Source: Rebecca billardiae RCC1528
Lineage: Eukaryota; Haptophyta
Length of the DNA stretch: 64,000 nt
Assembly (NCBI GenBank): GCA_965240325.2
Contig: OZ251224.1
Coordinates: forward strand, 1 to 64,000
Direction: 5' to 3'
Positions 43,161 to 52,944 of this stretch are shown here, piece by piece. Numbering within the stretch: the stretch's first letter is position 1; every line of letters starts with the position of its first letter. Under the pieces are notes generated by a model. That model searched no databases. It had not been told where the DNA came from and worked only from the letters and a program-made list of their open reading frames with translations. The translations under genes were made by a program, and so were the position numbers.

Positions 43161-45470
43161 GGGCCATTCTGGACCCGGCGGAAAAAAATCCGCCGAGGAA
43201 TCAGAGTAAGGTACCCGCCAAAAAGTCGTTTCGTTAGCTATGCCGGCAAAAAGTAACGAGCGTTTGGAAAAAATCTCAACTCGACCCCCAGATGAGATTT
43301 TTGCCGTATGTACTACTATGGAAATTGTAAGCTCTATCTGGCGACCTGTCCTTTGTGAAGCCGAAGTTGGGGGGTCGTCGGAACCCGCCCCGCGGTACTG
43401 GGCTGGCGCCGATCATGGTGTCCCGCCGCCGCACCCGCCCCGCTGCCCCGTGAGCTGGAGCGCGCGGGTGGGAACGGTGCGATCGCGGGTCCACCTTCCC
43501 CCACACCAAGCGATGTGCTGCGATTCGCTTTCCTCCGTGGTCACCAAGCGTGCGCACGCTCCTGCTCTTGCGCCTCCGCGCCAAATGCGCAGATGTGCGA
43601 CCGCACGCGACGGCGTACGCTGACGCTGCATCAGGGCTTGAAGTACGCACTGATACGGCATAATGCTCTGATTGCGCATACGCCGCGCTTTGCCCCCGCG
43701 CGCGTTACCGTCATCGTGACGTGCATGCGCATCCGGAGGCATCGAGGAGTGAATCGGCACGAGAGCATGATGTTCACCCTTTTCTTGCGGCGTCGCCAGA
43801 TGCCGTTCGCGGTGCCAGTGCGCGCGCCCACGTGCCCCGGCTTTTTGTTATCCACGCGCTACTCAGAAGCCTACGCCGCTTGGTGCTCCCCCTGCACGGG
43901 CATCAGCGTGCTGGCCTTCGTGCCACTCCCAAGGCCAGACGTGCGACTCAGATGGGGCGAATGCGCGACACGCCTTGTTTGTTACCTGTGATGGCATGTA
44001 CGTTGAGCACTCGACGTGCGGCTAGCGCGATTGGTGCTCATTAGGAGTCTTGCGGTGGAGAGCAGTCCAGAGCCTAAGTTGCCAGCGCTTACATCTACAC
44101 CACCCCTGATCGCGCGTGACAACTCTCAGCCTCAGGCTGTAAAATGTCATGCTGTGCACTCATGCCAGCTCATCTACTCAACGTCTCACGCCAAACGGCG
44201 TTTGGCCGCGACTGCGGCTCAGCGCTGGCGACTTTGCCCGGACGTGAGCAAACGTACATTCGCCCCCACAACCGCGCCAGCGCCATTCAAGATGCGCTGC
44301 TCGTGCCGACCCACGGTCTAAGTGCTCTAGTAGCTCACTGAGGACGTGCTCGCGCTTTTCATGCCGACACCAGTGTGCATTGAGCTAGGCGCTCTTGTCA
44401 CTCGCGCGCGCAAGAGCGAAGTGAGTACGTACAAGGCCTGGCCAGAGACAAGGGCGGTAAGGGCTGTCAACTCCGAGTGGCGCCGAGTGGCGGAGGTTGG
44501 GCGCCCCTCAACTCGTGCGGCCTCGCGGCGCAGCGGCTAAGTCTCCTGGGGCGCCGCCCTGGAGGGCGCGTGGGGTGCGCACGCCGCGGGCTCCTGCGGC
44601 CGCGGCAGCGGCCGCGGACACGGCGCGCGTGGTTGGTCGTATCATCTGGCGCAAGGCGGCATGACGCGCGCCCATCATACGTGAGCCTCGCCCCGGGCGC
44701 GCGCCCGACCCGCGCCGACCGCGCCGCGCACCGCGCGCGCGACGGCGGCTGGCGCGTGGCCACGGCTGGCTCTTGGTGCGGCGCGCGTGCGCGGCTGGCC
44801 TGAGGCGCGGCGAGGGCGCCGGCAAGCGCGGCGCGCGGCGTGAGAGGGTACTACGTGCTGTCTAGCAGGCGACCAACCACGCGCGCCGTGTCCGCGGCCG
44901 CTGCCGCGGCCGCAGGAGCACGCGGCGTGCGCTTCCCCACGCGCCCTCCAGGGCGGCGCCCCAGGAGACTTAGCCGCTGGGCCGCGAGGCCGCACGAGTT
45001 GAGGGGCCCAGAACCTCCGCCACTCGGCGCCACTGGGAGTTGACAGCCCTTACCGCCCTTGCCAGAGATCAGGTGTGGGAGCGCTGCACGCTGCTGCAAA
45101 GCCGTGCCTGGTGCCACATCTGCAAGTTGGCTGCCGTCCTCGCCGTGCTCGAGCACTTCGCCCAGCGCTAGCGCCCAGCGCGCAAGCACGCCCTTGACCC
45201 GCTCACACGCGCATGGCTCGCGCCGTGCGCCTCGCCGCTGCCCATCGCGACAGGTGTCTCCGGGCGGTGCGTGGGCGGCGCTTGCAGCACGGGCGATGGC
45301 TGATGGCGTTCTGCGACGAGCCCCGTTGCGACATCGGTCCGCGTCCTATGAGCTCGCGTTCGATCTCGCGACCTGTAAGTCGTTTCGTACGCGAACCGTC
45401 GGCAAGAAAAAACGGGCTTTTACCCCGAATACCCTCGGCGGAAATTTTTCCGCCGGGTCCAGAATGGCCC
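43161..45470. mobile_element. PIF/Harbinger-like element with TAA duplication
   Basis: The imperfect inverted ends start GGGCCATTCTGGACCCGGCG and include a small GGCGGAAAAA/TTCCGCC hairpin. TAA directly flanks both ends (43158-43160, 45471-45473); a 3-bp TWA duplication is the Harbinger hallmark. Short frames inside show no transposase or Myb-like domain, so the element is non-autonomous. Foldback 2 is inserted inside it. Confidence 0.75.
44449..45071. mobile_element. Foldback element 2, nested in the Harbinger-like element
   Basis: Arms of about 190 bp (44449-44640, 44870-45071) are inverted copies around a ~230-bp spacer. The terminus CAAGGGCGGTAAGGGCTG resembles that of foldback 1. CCAGAGA flanks both sides (44442-44448, 45072-45078), a 7-bp duplication, or 8 bp (GCCAGAGA) if one terminal G is counted outside. 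Confidence 0.82.
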
Positions 45471-45558
45471 TAAGTTCGTCGATCCGATAGGTTCATCACC
45501 AAAGAGCATCACTTGACGCGTCCCTTCTCGCTTCGTCGGCAAAGAAAAAGCCTCCATC

Positions 45559-48500
45559 ATGTCCCCTGAGAGCCTCGTCGGGAAGGAAGTGGTGATCGTC
45601 GGCAGCGGTGCCCGTGCGCGCGTGAGCGCGTGCATCGGCGATGACCGACTCGTGCTTGCTCCGGGCAGCGCGATCGGCGAGGTCGGGCTCGACCGTGTGC
45701 TCGTGCTGCCCCTTGCGCCCAGCGCCGAGCGGTACTTCAACGAGCACAAGCTCGACTTCGACACGCGCGTGGGCGACGGCTTCGTCGACGCCGGCCGGAT
45801 GGCCCGTGATGCTGCGCTACCCGCAGCAGAGGACCTTGCTCGCCGTCCCGCTGGCGCGCCTGGCGGCCGCGAGGTGCTCGTGGTCGACACACGCATCGAC
45901 GTGTCCCTGCGCGACTGCATCGAGGAAGCTCGCTCTCGGCTGCAGCCCATCACGGACATGCGCGATCGCATCAAGGTGCTCGGCGCGCACGTGTCCGAGC
46001 GGCTCGGGGGCTTGACGGACGATCTCGTCGAGCAGTCCAACCAAGAGATCAACGCCCTCGTGCAGGAGAGGGGCTCGATGCTCGTGCCGCTCGGTGACAT
46101 CTCGCTAGGCGTGTGCCGGCACCGCGCGCTGCTCTTCAAGGTGCTGTGCGACGCGCTGGGCATCGAGTGCGCGCTGGTGCGCGGCGACTTTGAGGGGAGG
46201 GTGTCCGCTGGAGGGCACGCGTGGAACGTGGTGCACGTCTACGGCAGCGCGCACATCGTCGACGTGATGCACCGGCCGGGCGAGATCTACTCGCGAGAGG
46301 ACGCGGACGCGTGTGCGCGCTACCACCGCCTCGCCGAGCGCGGCGCTGCCGGCGCTGCGCAGCATCACGGTGCCGGCGTGAACAGCCTGCCCGCGCCAGC
46401 GCCGCGTCAGCAGTGGTACGTGCGCCCGGCCGAGGTCGAGATCGAGCGCGGCGCGGATGGCGGCGAGGTGCTGCTCGGCAGCGGCGGCTTTGGGCGCGTG
46501 TACGCGGCGCGGCTGCGGGGCGCGCAGCCGGTCGCAGTGAAGCGGCTGAACGCCGCGGGGTCCGAAGCGCGCCGCGAGTTTGAGCGCGAGGTGGCGATGC
46601 TGCACCAGCTGCGCCACCCGCACATCGTGCTCTCTTTGGGCGCGTGCGACGAGCCGGAGAACATGATGATCGTCACCGAGCGCATGCGCGGCGGCAGCCT
46701 GAGCGACGCGCTCGCGATTGAGCCGACGCGCGTGGCGTGGGCGGCGGGCGGGCAGCGCATCGCGCTGCACGTGGCGTACGCGCTGCACTACCTGCACACG
46801 CTCGAGCCGCCCGTGGTGCACTACGACGTCAAGCCGGCCAACGTGCTCCTCAACGAGGACTACAGCCTGGCCAAGCTCGCCGATGTGGGGCTGGCGCGCA
46901 CCAAGTCGCAGTCACGCGTGACGGTGCCGGGGCACACGCCCGCGTTTGCGCCGCCCGAGGTGCTGCTCGGCCGCCACGCGAGCGAGAAGGCCGACGTCTT
47001 CAGCTTTGGCGTGCTGGTCGAGGTGCTGCTCACGCAGCAGCAGCCGAACGGACGGGCGCGGGCTCGGCTGCCCGCCGGCACGCCACTCGCAGTCCGCCGC
47101 CTGAAGGAGCGCTGCCTCAAAGAGGAATACGTGCTCCGGCCCAGTGCCTCAGAGCTCGTCGCGGCGCTGACCGCCGCAGAGCCGCGCGCGGCGGCGGCGG
47201 CGCCACCCGTCCGTGCCGCTGCGGAGCAGCCGCGCGCGGCGGCGGCGCCACCCGTCCGCGCGGCTGCGGAGCAGCCGCGCGCGGCGGCGGCGCCACCCGT
47301 CCGCGCGGCTGCGGAGCAGCCGCGCGCGGCGGCGGCGCCGCCACCCGTGCAGCCGCGCGCGGCGCCGCCTCCAGTCCGCGCCTCTGCAGAGCAGCTCGAG
47401 GCGCTCGCGCGCGCTGTGGGCGTGGGCTCAGCAGAGGCGCTGATGGGGCTGGAGAAGGCGGCGTGGGAGAGGAAGACGGCGGTGGCGGCGCACGCGCAGG
47501 CGATCGCGCACCTCGCCGCGCACAGTGCCAAGCTGACCAAGCTCGATCTCGACATGACGGGCGTGGACAACGAGTGCCTGCGGCTGCTGTCGCAGGCACT
47601 GCGGGCGGACAGCTGCCGCCTGCAGACGCTCCACCTGAGGTACGCGCACGCACGGTGGGGCGAGCGGGGCGGCGGGCGGCGCGGGCGGTGTAGTGGGGGA
47701 AGGACGGGCCGCGCGTCGTGTGCAGCGCGTGCACCCGCGCGTGCACCCGCGCACGGCGCCGCAGCAGCGCCGTCGCGCGAGGCTGCGGCCGCGCCCAGCG
47801 CGCGCCCCACATCGCGCGTCACCCCACGGCGGGCGGCGCGCGCGGCCGGTGCGGCAGCACGCGCTCAGCATGGCGGTGGGCGGTGCGGTGCGGTGCGCGG
47901 TGCGTGGTGCGCAGCGGCGTGGGCTGACACTGCCTACCCCACCCCGTGCGACCGCGGCGCTCTCCTCTCCGCGCTTTCCCTCCCCTCGGCGTGCCTCCGC
48001 TGCGCACACAGCGGCAACCAGCTGACGGACGTCTCCGGCACAGCGCTGGCGGAGGCGCTCCGCACCAACACCAAGCTGGAGTGGCTCTGGCTGCAGTACG
48101 CGCACGCACGGCGCGGCGAGGGGGGCGGCGCGCGGCGCGGGCGGAAGGGGGGGTGGGTGGGGGGCTCGCGCGCCGTGCGCATCGCGCGCACGTGCGTGCA
48201 CCCGCGCACGGCGCCGCAGCAGCGCCGTCGCGCGAGGCTGCGGCAGCGCCCGGCGCACTCGCCGCGGGGCGCGCGCGCCGCCCCTCGGCGTGTGGCGGCG
48301 CGTGCGGTGCGGTGCGGTGCGGTGCGGTGCGCGGCGCGTGGTGCGCAGCGGCGTGGGCTGACACTGTCCACCCCACCCCGTGCGACCGCGGCGCTCGCCT
48401 CTCCGCGCTTCCCCTCCCCTCGGCGTGCCTCCGCTGTGCACACAGCTGCAACAAGCTGACGGACGTCTCCGGCACAGCGCTGGCGGAGGCGCTCCGCACC

Positions 48501-49395
48501 AACACCTCGCTGCACTGGCTCGCCCTGGAGTACGCGCACGCACGGCGCGGCGAGGGGGGCGGCGCGCGGCGCGGGCGGAAGGGGGGGTGGGGGGGAGCTC
48601 GCGCGCCGTGCGCATCGCGCGCACGTGCGAGCACCCGCGCACGGCGCCGCAGCAGCGCCGTCGCGCGAGGCTGCGGCAGCGCCCGGCGCACTCGCCGCGG
48701 GGCGCGCGCGCCGCCCCTCGGCGTGTGGCGGCGCGTGCGCAGCGGTGCGGAGCGGTGCGGTGCGGTGCGCGTGGTGCGCAGCGGCTTGGGCTGACACTGC
48801 CTACCCCACCCCGTGCGACCGCGGCGCTCGCCTCTCCGCGCTGCCCCTCCCCTCGGCGTGCCTCCGCTGTGCACACAGGTACAACCAGCTGACGGACGTC
48901 TCCGGCACAGCGCTGGCGGAGGCGCTCCGCACCAACACCAAGCTGCAGAGGCTCTGGCTGGAGTACGCGCATGCACGGCGCGGCGAGGGGGGCGGCGCGC
49001 GGCGCGGGCGGAGGGGGGGTGGGGGGGCGCTCGCGCGCCGTGCGCATCGCGCGCACGTGCGAGCACCCGCGCACGGCGCCGCAGCAGCGCCGTCGCGCGA
49101 GGGGTCGGCAGCGCCCGGCGCACTCGCCGCGGGGCGCGCGCGCCGCCCCTCGGCGTGTGGCGGCGCGTGCGCAGCGGTGCGGAGCGGTGCGCGGCGCGGC
49201 GCGTGGTGCGCAGCGGCGTGGGCTGACACTGCCTACCCCACCCCGCGCGTCCGCGGCGCTTGCCTCTTCGCGCCGCCCCTCCCCTCGGCGTGCCTCCGCT
49301 GTGCACACAGCGGCAACCAGCTGAGCGATGCTCAGAAGGCCGCCATCCGACAGGCCTGGGAAGGCAGTGGCCGCATTGGGGGCCTCGGCATCTAG
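45559..49395 (+). CDS. EDR1-domain protein kinase with C-terminal LRR exons
   Basis: Five exons, 45559-47639, 48012-48095, 48446-48529, 48879-48962 and 49311-49395, encode about 805 residues. Residues ~105-260 match the EDR1/CTR1-type N-terminal domain (GVCRHRALLFKVLCDALGIE, HAWNVVHV, IVDVMHRPGE). A tyrosine-kinase-like (Raf-type) domain follows: glycine loop GSGGFGRVYA, Lys in VAVKRL, catalytic VHYDVKPANVLL, LADVGLAR replacing DFG, and APPE. A linker with four APPVRAAAEQPRAAA-type repeats leads to helical sequence and then LRRs (LTKLDLDMTGVDNECLRLL). Exons 2, 3 and 4 are each exactly 84 bp and each encodes one 28-residue RI-type LRR (NQLTDVSGTALAEALRTNT). Introns start GTACGC and end in CACAG. 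A signalling role is inferred; the substrate is unknown. Confidence 0.9.
47640..49310 (+). repeat. Tandem exon-intron cassettes of ~433 bp
   Basis: The units from 48012 to 48445, 48446 to 48878 and 48879 to 49310 are near-identical copies of one 84-bp LRR exon plus a 348-350-bp intron. The intron at 47640-48011 (372 bp) is a more diverged relative. The introns share blocks such as GCACGGCGCCGCAGCAGCGC and CCACCCCGTGCGACCGCGGC. Confidence 0.92.
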
Positions 49396-49924
49396 GGATG
49401 CCTGGAGGATGGCGCGCGTTGGGCAGTGTGGGCGCGCGCAGCCGTCGGCCTGCATGCCCGCTCCCGGCGCCGACTGCGCCGCCAGCCGCCGCGTCCGCAG
49501 CCGCGGGCCGTCCCGCCCCAGCCTGTGCACGCGGCCGGTTGCCCAGCTGATTGCGGTAGTCGGCCAGTCGCGGGCGGCAGGCGGCAGCAGTCAGCAGTCG
49601 TGCCGACGTGTGCACAGTGCAGCCGTGCACTTCTTCTATGATGACATATGGGGACCCAGTGCCACTGCTACCCGCCTGGCACTGGGTTTGCTATTGATTT
49701 TCATATTGGTAACCCAGTGCCACCCACCCCCGGCACAGAAGGCCTGCCAGATGTCCGCCTGCGAGGCCTGGATGAGGGCCGCGGCCGCCTCGCGGCGCCG
49801 CGCCCGTCATCCTCTAAAATGCAGCAACAGGCGAGAAGATGGGGATTCGATGTCAGTCACGGTCGCTCGGCCGGACTCCGGCGCGTCCAACTGGGCCGGG
49901 GGGACAGGTCCGCCGGCCGTCGCC
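49396..49924. other. Intergenic with CCCAGTGCCAC motifs and family C fragment
   Basis: CCCAGTGCCAC lies at 49655 and 49713 and inverted at 49676, so the first two can form a hairpin. 49751-49800 matches 28118-28160 (TCCGCCTGCGAGGCCTGGAT). No gene recognised. Confidence 0.6.
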
Positions 49925-50845
49925 ATGGACGGCGGCGACGGCACACCGCGCGCGGTGTGGTCGTTCGGCTTCGGCTCGAACATGAACGTCGAGTTCGTGC
50001 GGCGCCGGAAGGGGCTCGAGGTGCTCGCCAGCGCGCCCGCCGTCGTGCCGGGCTGGCGGCTCTCCTTCGCGCTGCGCGGCCTGCCGCGCGTCGAGCCGGC
50101 GTGGGCGACCGCCGTGCGCGGCGCCGAGCGCGACGAGCTGCACGGCGTGGCGCTGATGCTCTCGCGCGAGGCGGCGGCGCGGCTCGACCGGCAGGAGAGC
50201 GGGTACACGCGCGCGCCCGTCACGATCCGCGCGTACGACGGCCGCGTCCTCGCCGGCTACCTGTACACGTCGGCGGTGCCGCTGTGCGAGCGGGAGGTGG
50301 CGTGCAGCCGGCGCTACCGCGAGCTGCTCGTGAGCGGCGCGGCCGCGGCGGGGCTCGACGCGGCGTACGTGCGCTCGCTCGCCACGCTACCCGTGTACGA
50401 GCCCAGCGCGCGCACGCGCGCGCGCCGCGCCGCGCTCCCGCCGCCGGAGGCGCTGCCGCCGTGCGCGGCCGCCGAGCTCGCGGCGAGCGTGGGCGTGGGC
50501 GCGTGCGCGCTCACCGCCGTGCTGGGCTACGTGCTGCGCGTGCCGCTGCACGCGCTCGCATCGTCGAGCCACGAAGGGCGCGATATCACCGCGTGCCGCG
50601 CGCGCTACTTCCGCGGCCTGCCCGCGGGCGGCGCCGACGACGATTCGGCCGCGCTGCCGCTCGCGCGCCCGCTCGCGCGCATGGGCGCGCACGAGCGCGA
50701 GTACGTGTGCCACTGGCTCGACTACTACCTCGCGGCCGGCGCGCAGGCGATCGCGTACCTGCGCGAGCTCTTGGGCCAGGACGGCGCGGACGTGCGCGCC
50801 CTGCTGCAGCTCGAGGGCGGCGCGCACGGCGTTGCGCCCAAATGA
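49925..50845 (+). CDS. Gamma-glutamylcyclotransferase-like (GGCT/AIG2) protein
   Basis: A single-exon frame of 306 residues from the ATG at 49925. The start is chosen because the family motif follows quickly: VWSFGFGSNMNVEFVRRR, the (Y/F)GSN loop that binds the gamma-glutamyl group. A beta-barrel segment GWRLSFALRG, then ELHGVALMLSREAAARLD, precedes RQESGYTRAPV. The Glu there fits the catalytic acid of the family (LDxxE..Y). The C-terminal ~120 residues (PLHALASSSHEGRDITACRA and onward) exceed a minimal GGCT and have no assigned domain. The enzyme probably releases 5-oxoproline from gamma-glutamyl peptides, linked to glutathione turnover. The specific substrate is not determined. Confidence 0.78.
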   Translation: MDGGDGTPRAVWSFGFGSNMNVEFVRRRKGLEVLASAPAVVPGWRLSFALRGLPRVEPAWATAVRGAERDELHGVALMLSREAAARLDRQESGYTRAPVTIRAYDGRVLAGYLYTSAVPLCEREVACSRRYRELLVSGAAAAGLDAAYVRSLATLPVYEPSARTRARRAALPPPEALPPCAAAELAASVGVGACALTAVLGYVLRVPLHALASSSHEGRDITACRARYFRGLPAGGADDDSAALPLARPLARMGAHEREYVCHWLDYYLAAGAQAIAYLRELLGQDGADVRALLQLEGGAHGVAPK

Positions 50846-51910
50846 CGAGCGCGCCGGCGCCTCCGATGCCCGTGCTCGGCCGGGTGTCGGCCAGCGGCAC
50901 AGCGCATGGCAACCACGGCTCAGCGCGCGCCACGTACGGGCCAAGCCGGGCGCGCGCCCGCGCCGCGGCGCCACACAGAGCGCGCCATCGTCGCCATCAC
51001 TGCCGGTCACAATGCTGATGGTGCGACGACCGGTCGGCATCAGCCATCAAACAGCTGGTCGAAGTCGGAGTGTCGGACGAAGTCCGCTCAAGTCCGCTTT
51101 ATCTTCGCGCCTTCGGCCGGCGGCTTGGGGAGCAAACCCTCAGGATTGGGCGATGGCGACCAATCTGACCCGCACCACGCGCGCTGCGCAGGCTGATGCG
51201 CGGCCCTCGCGGCGCGCACGCCCGCGCGCGCTGGGCGGATGGCCCCGGGAGACATGGAGGATCATCCCCGCCCCTTCTCGCCCCGCACTGTCGCCTCGCT
51301 CCGCCGCGCAGGCCTGCTGCATTCCGCCCGGCCCGGCCCAGTCTGCGGCCGCGCGCTCTCGAGGCTGCGCGCGTGGCCCATCCAGGGCGAGTTTCGAGGC
51401 GCTCTCGAGCTTGGCACGTCGGGGCACATACATGGGCAACTGCTGCAAGCGCGCTCGCCTGTGCGCGCGGCGAGTCGCCGGCGCTGGGCGATCTACTGAG
51501 GGTCGTGCAGTCAGTCGCAACTCAGCTCGACAGCTGCCATCCGCGTAGGGTTGCGTGCGCGCCCACTTACGGTCAAGTCGGCGCGTCGAGATGGGCAGAT
51601 TACGGCCTATAGATATGCTGCTACGATCATATAGTAGGCGGCGTCGATCACGAGCGTGCGTGCGGTAGCCTGAGCTGAGGCGCAGGTCGGTGCGCCGCGG
51701 CCGCCACCGCCGTGCCGCCGGGGCCCGTGGGTTGACGACCGGACCGGAGTCAGCTAGGCTGCGGCCGCAGACCAGGAGCTGATGGCGGCAGTCGTCGACG
51801 GCGACGGCGACGGGACGGGCGCTTGTGCGCGAGGCTCGACGTGGCCTGCAGCTTCGGCGAGCGTACACTTCGTGCCGACGTGCGTGAGGATCGACTGGCT
51901 GCAAGCCTTG
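50846..51910. other. Intergenic
   Basis: No gene recognised. GGCGGCTTGGGGAGCAAACC with CTCAGGAT (near 51120-51147) recurs inverted near 52754-52781, a short dispersed repeat. Confidence 0.5.
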
Positions 51911-52585
51911 CTACAGGTTCGGACGACATGCGTGCCCAACCGACGTGCCGCCGCCGCCGGCCAGGCGAGGCGGCGGCTGCGTGCGCCTGCGCGCGCTGCT
52001 CGAGCTCATGCGCCTTGGCCGGGAAGCTCGCGCCCATGCCTTAGAAGGCTGCGGCGATCGCGGCGAGCTCCGGGCGCGCTCGGCGCGCAGCGCAGGCGCA
52101 GCTTGGCCGACCATCTGGCCGTGCGCGAGCAGGTGCTGCACGACGGTGAGCACAACGTCGGCGGTCATCCATGGCACCTGCGACAGCCACGGGCGACCGG
52201 ACGCATGCCGCGCCGCACGCTGAGCTTCGTGCCGCACGCTGAGCAGGAGGTAGTGAGTCGGCGCCGTCAGTTCAGCGGCGTCGATGCGCACGCCTTTCAG
52301 GAGCCGGCCGTCCACAAAGCACGCGGGGCTGGAGAAGCCGTGCGTGAACCAGCGCGGGACGAAGATGGCAAAGAGCAGGCGGTAATGCGCCTGCGCTTGC
52401 CACGCGCTCGGCAGTTTGGCCTCGTTGTCCGACGTGAGCGCGAGCGCGTACACGTCGAGGTCCCCGGCCGAGATGACGAGCTCAGCGTCCCAATGTTCAG
52501 GGTCGCCGTCTTCGAGGAGGAGGTCGATCTGGGGCAGAGATGGCAGCGTGGCGCTCGCCTGACCCTCGTCAGGTTGGGCGCTCAT
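51911..52585 (-). CDS. Hypothetical protein
   Basis: A frame of 224 residues from MSAQPDEGQ. Residues ~20-130 have natural-looking mixed composition (IDLLLEDGDPEHWDAELVIS, AQAHYRLLFAIFVPRWFTHG, LTAPTHYLLLSVRHEAQ), unlike the Arg/Ala-rich shadow frames around it. The C-terminal ~80 residues become low-complexity and may be non-coding, so a 3' splice or decay is possible. No family was recognised. Its start is about 360 bp from the divergent KDG kinase/aldolase gene. Confidence 0.35.
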   Translation of the reverse strand: MSAQPDEGQASATLPSLPQIDLLLEDGDPEHWDAELVISAGDLDVYALALTSDNEAKLPSAWQAQAHYRLLFAIFVPRWFTHGFSSPACFVDGRLLKGVRIDAAELTAPTHYLLLSVRHEAQRAARHASGRPWLSQVPWMTADVVLTVVQHLLAHGQMVGQAAPALRAERARSSPRSPQPSKAWARASRPRRMSSSSARRRTQPPPRLAGGGGTSVGHACRPNL

Positions 52586-52699
52586 CCGCGCGGCAGCTTC
52601 GCGCAGCGTACCTCCCGCCGTCAGCGCCGCAGGGCAGCGGCGGCCACAACGCGGCCGAGCCGGAGGCTGGTGCCAACGGACTCGCTGCCGTGCGCGCGT

Positions 52700-52744
52700 C
52701 GACTGCGCCGTGACTCCTGACCACTGGGAGTCACGGCGCAGTCG
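52700..52744. repeat. Perfect 18-bp hairpin
   Basis: CGACTGCGCCGTGACTCC, a 9-nt loop, then its exact complement. It lies in the space between two divergent genes, so it could be a regulatory cruciform or a transposon footprint. Confidence 0.8.
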
Positions 52745-52944
52745 GCTCGCTGGATCCTGAGGGTTTGCTCCCCAAGCCGGCGGGCGGCGGCGGCGGCCGC
52801 TGAGCAGGCGGCGGCCCTTCGAGAAGGCGCACAAAAGGCCGAATTCGCCCTTGAATTCGCGCGCTTTGATGAGCGCCGGCCGCACCGGACTGGGCGAAAC
52901 GTCGCCAACCCGCCGCTTCCCGACCGCCGCCCAGCCTGCAGCAC

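Noticed and set aside
43240-44340. Possible Harbinger transposase inside 43161-45470
   Set aside because: Frames there are short and lack any DDE or Myb-like motif.
47428-49530. Minus-strand frames of 600-700 codons over the kinase 3' end
   Set aside because: They read through the GC-rich introns and mirror the tandem cassettes; no domain, and the plus-strand splice model explains the region.
51430-51500. Short MGNCCKRARL-like peptide resembling a myristoylation site
   Set aside because: Too short, no continuing domain, in an Arg-rich shadow frame.
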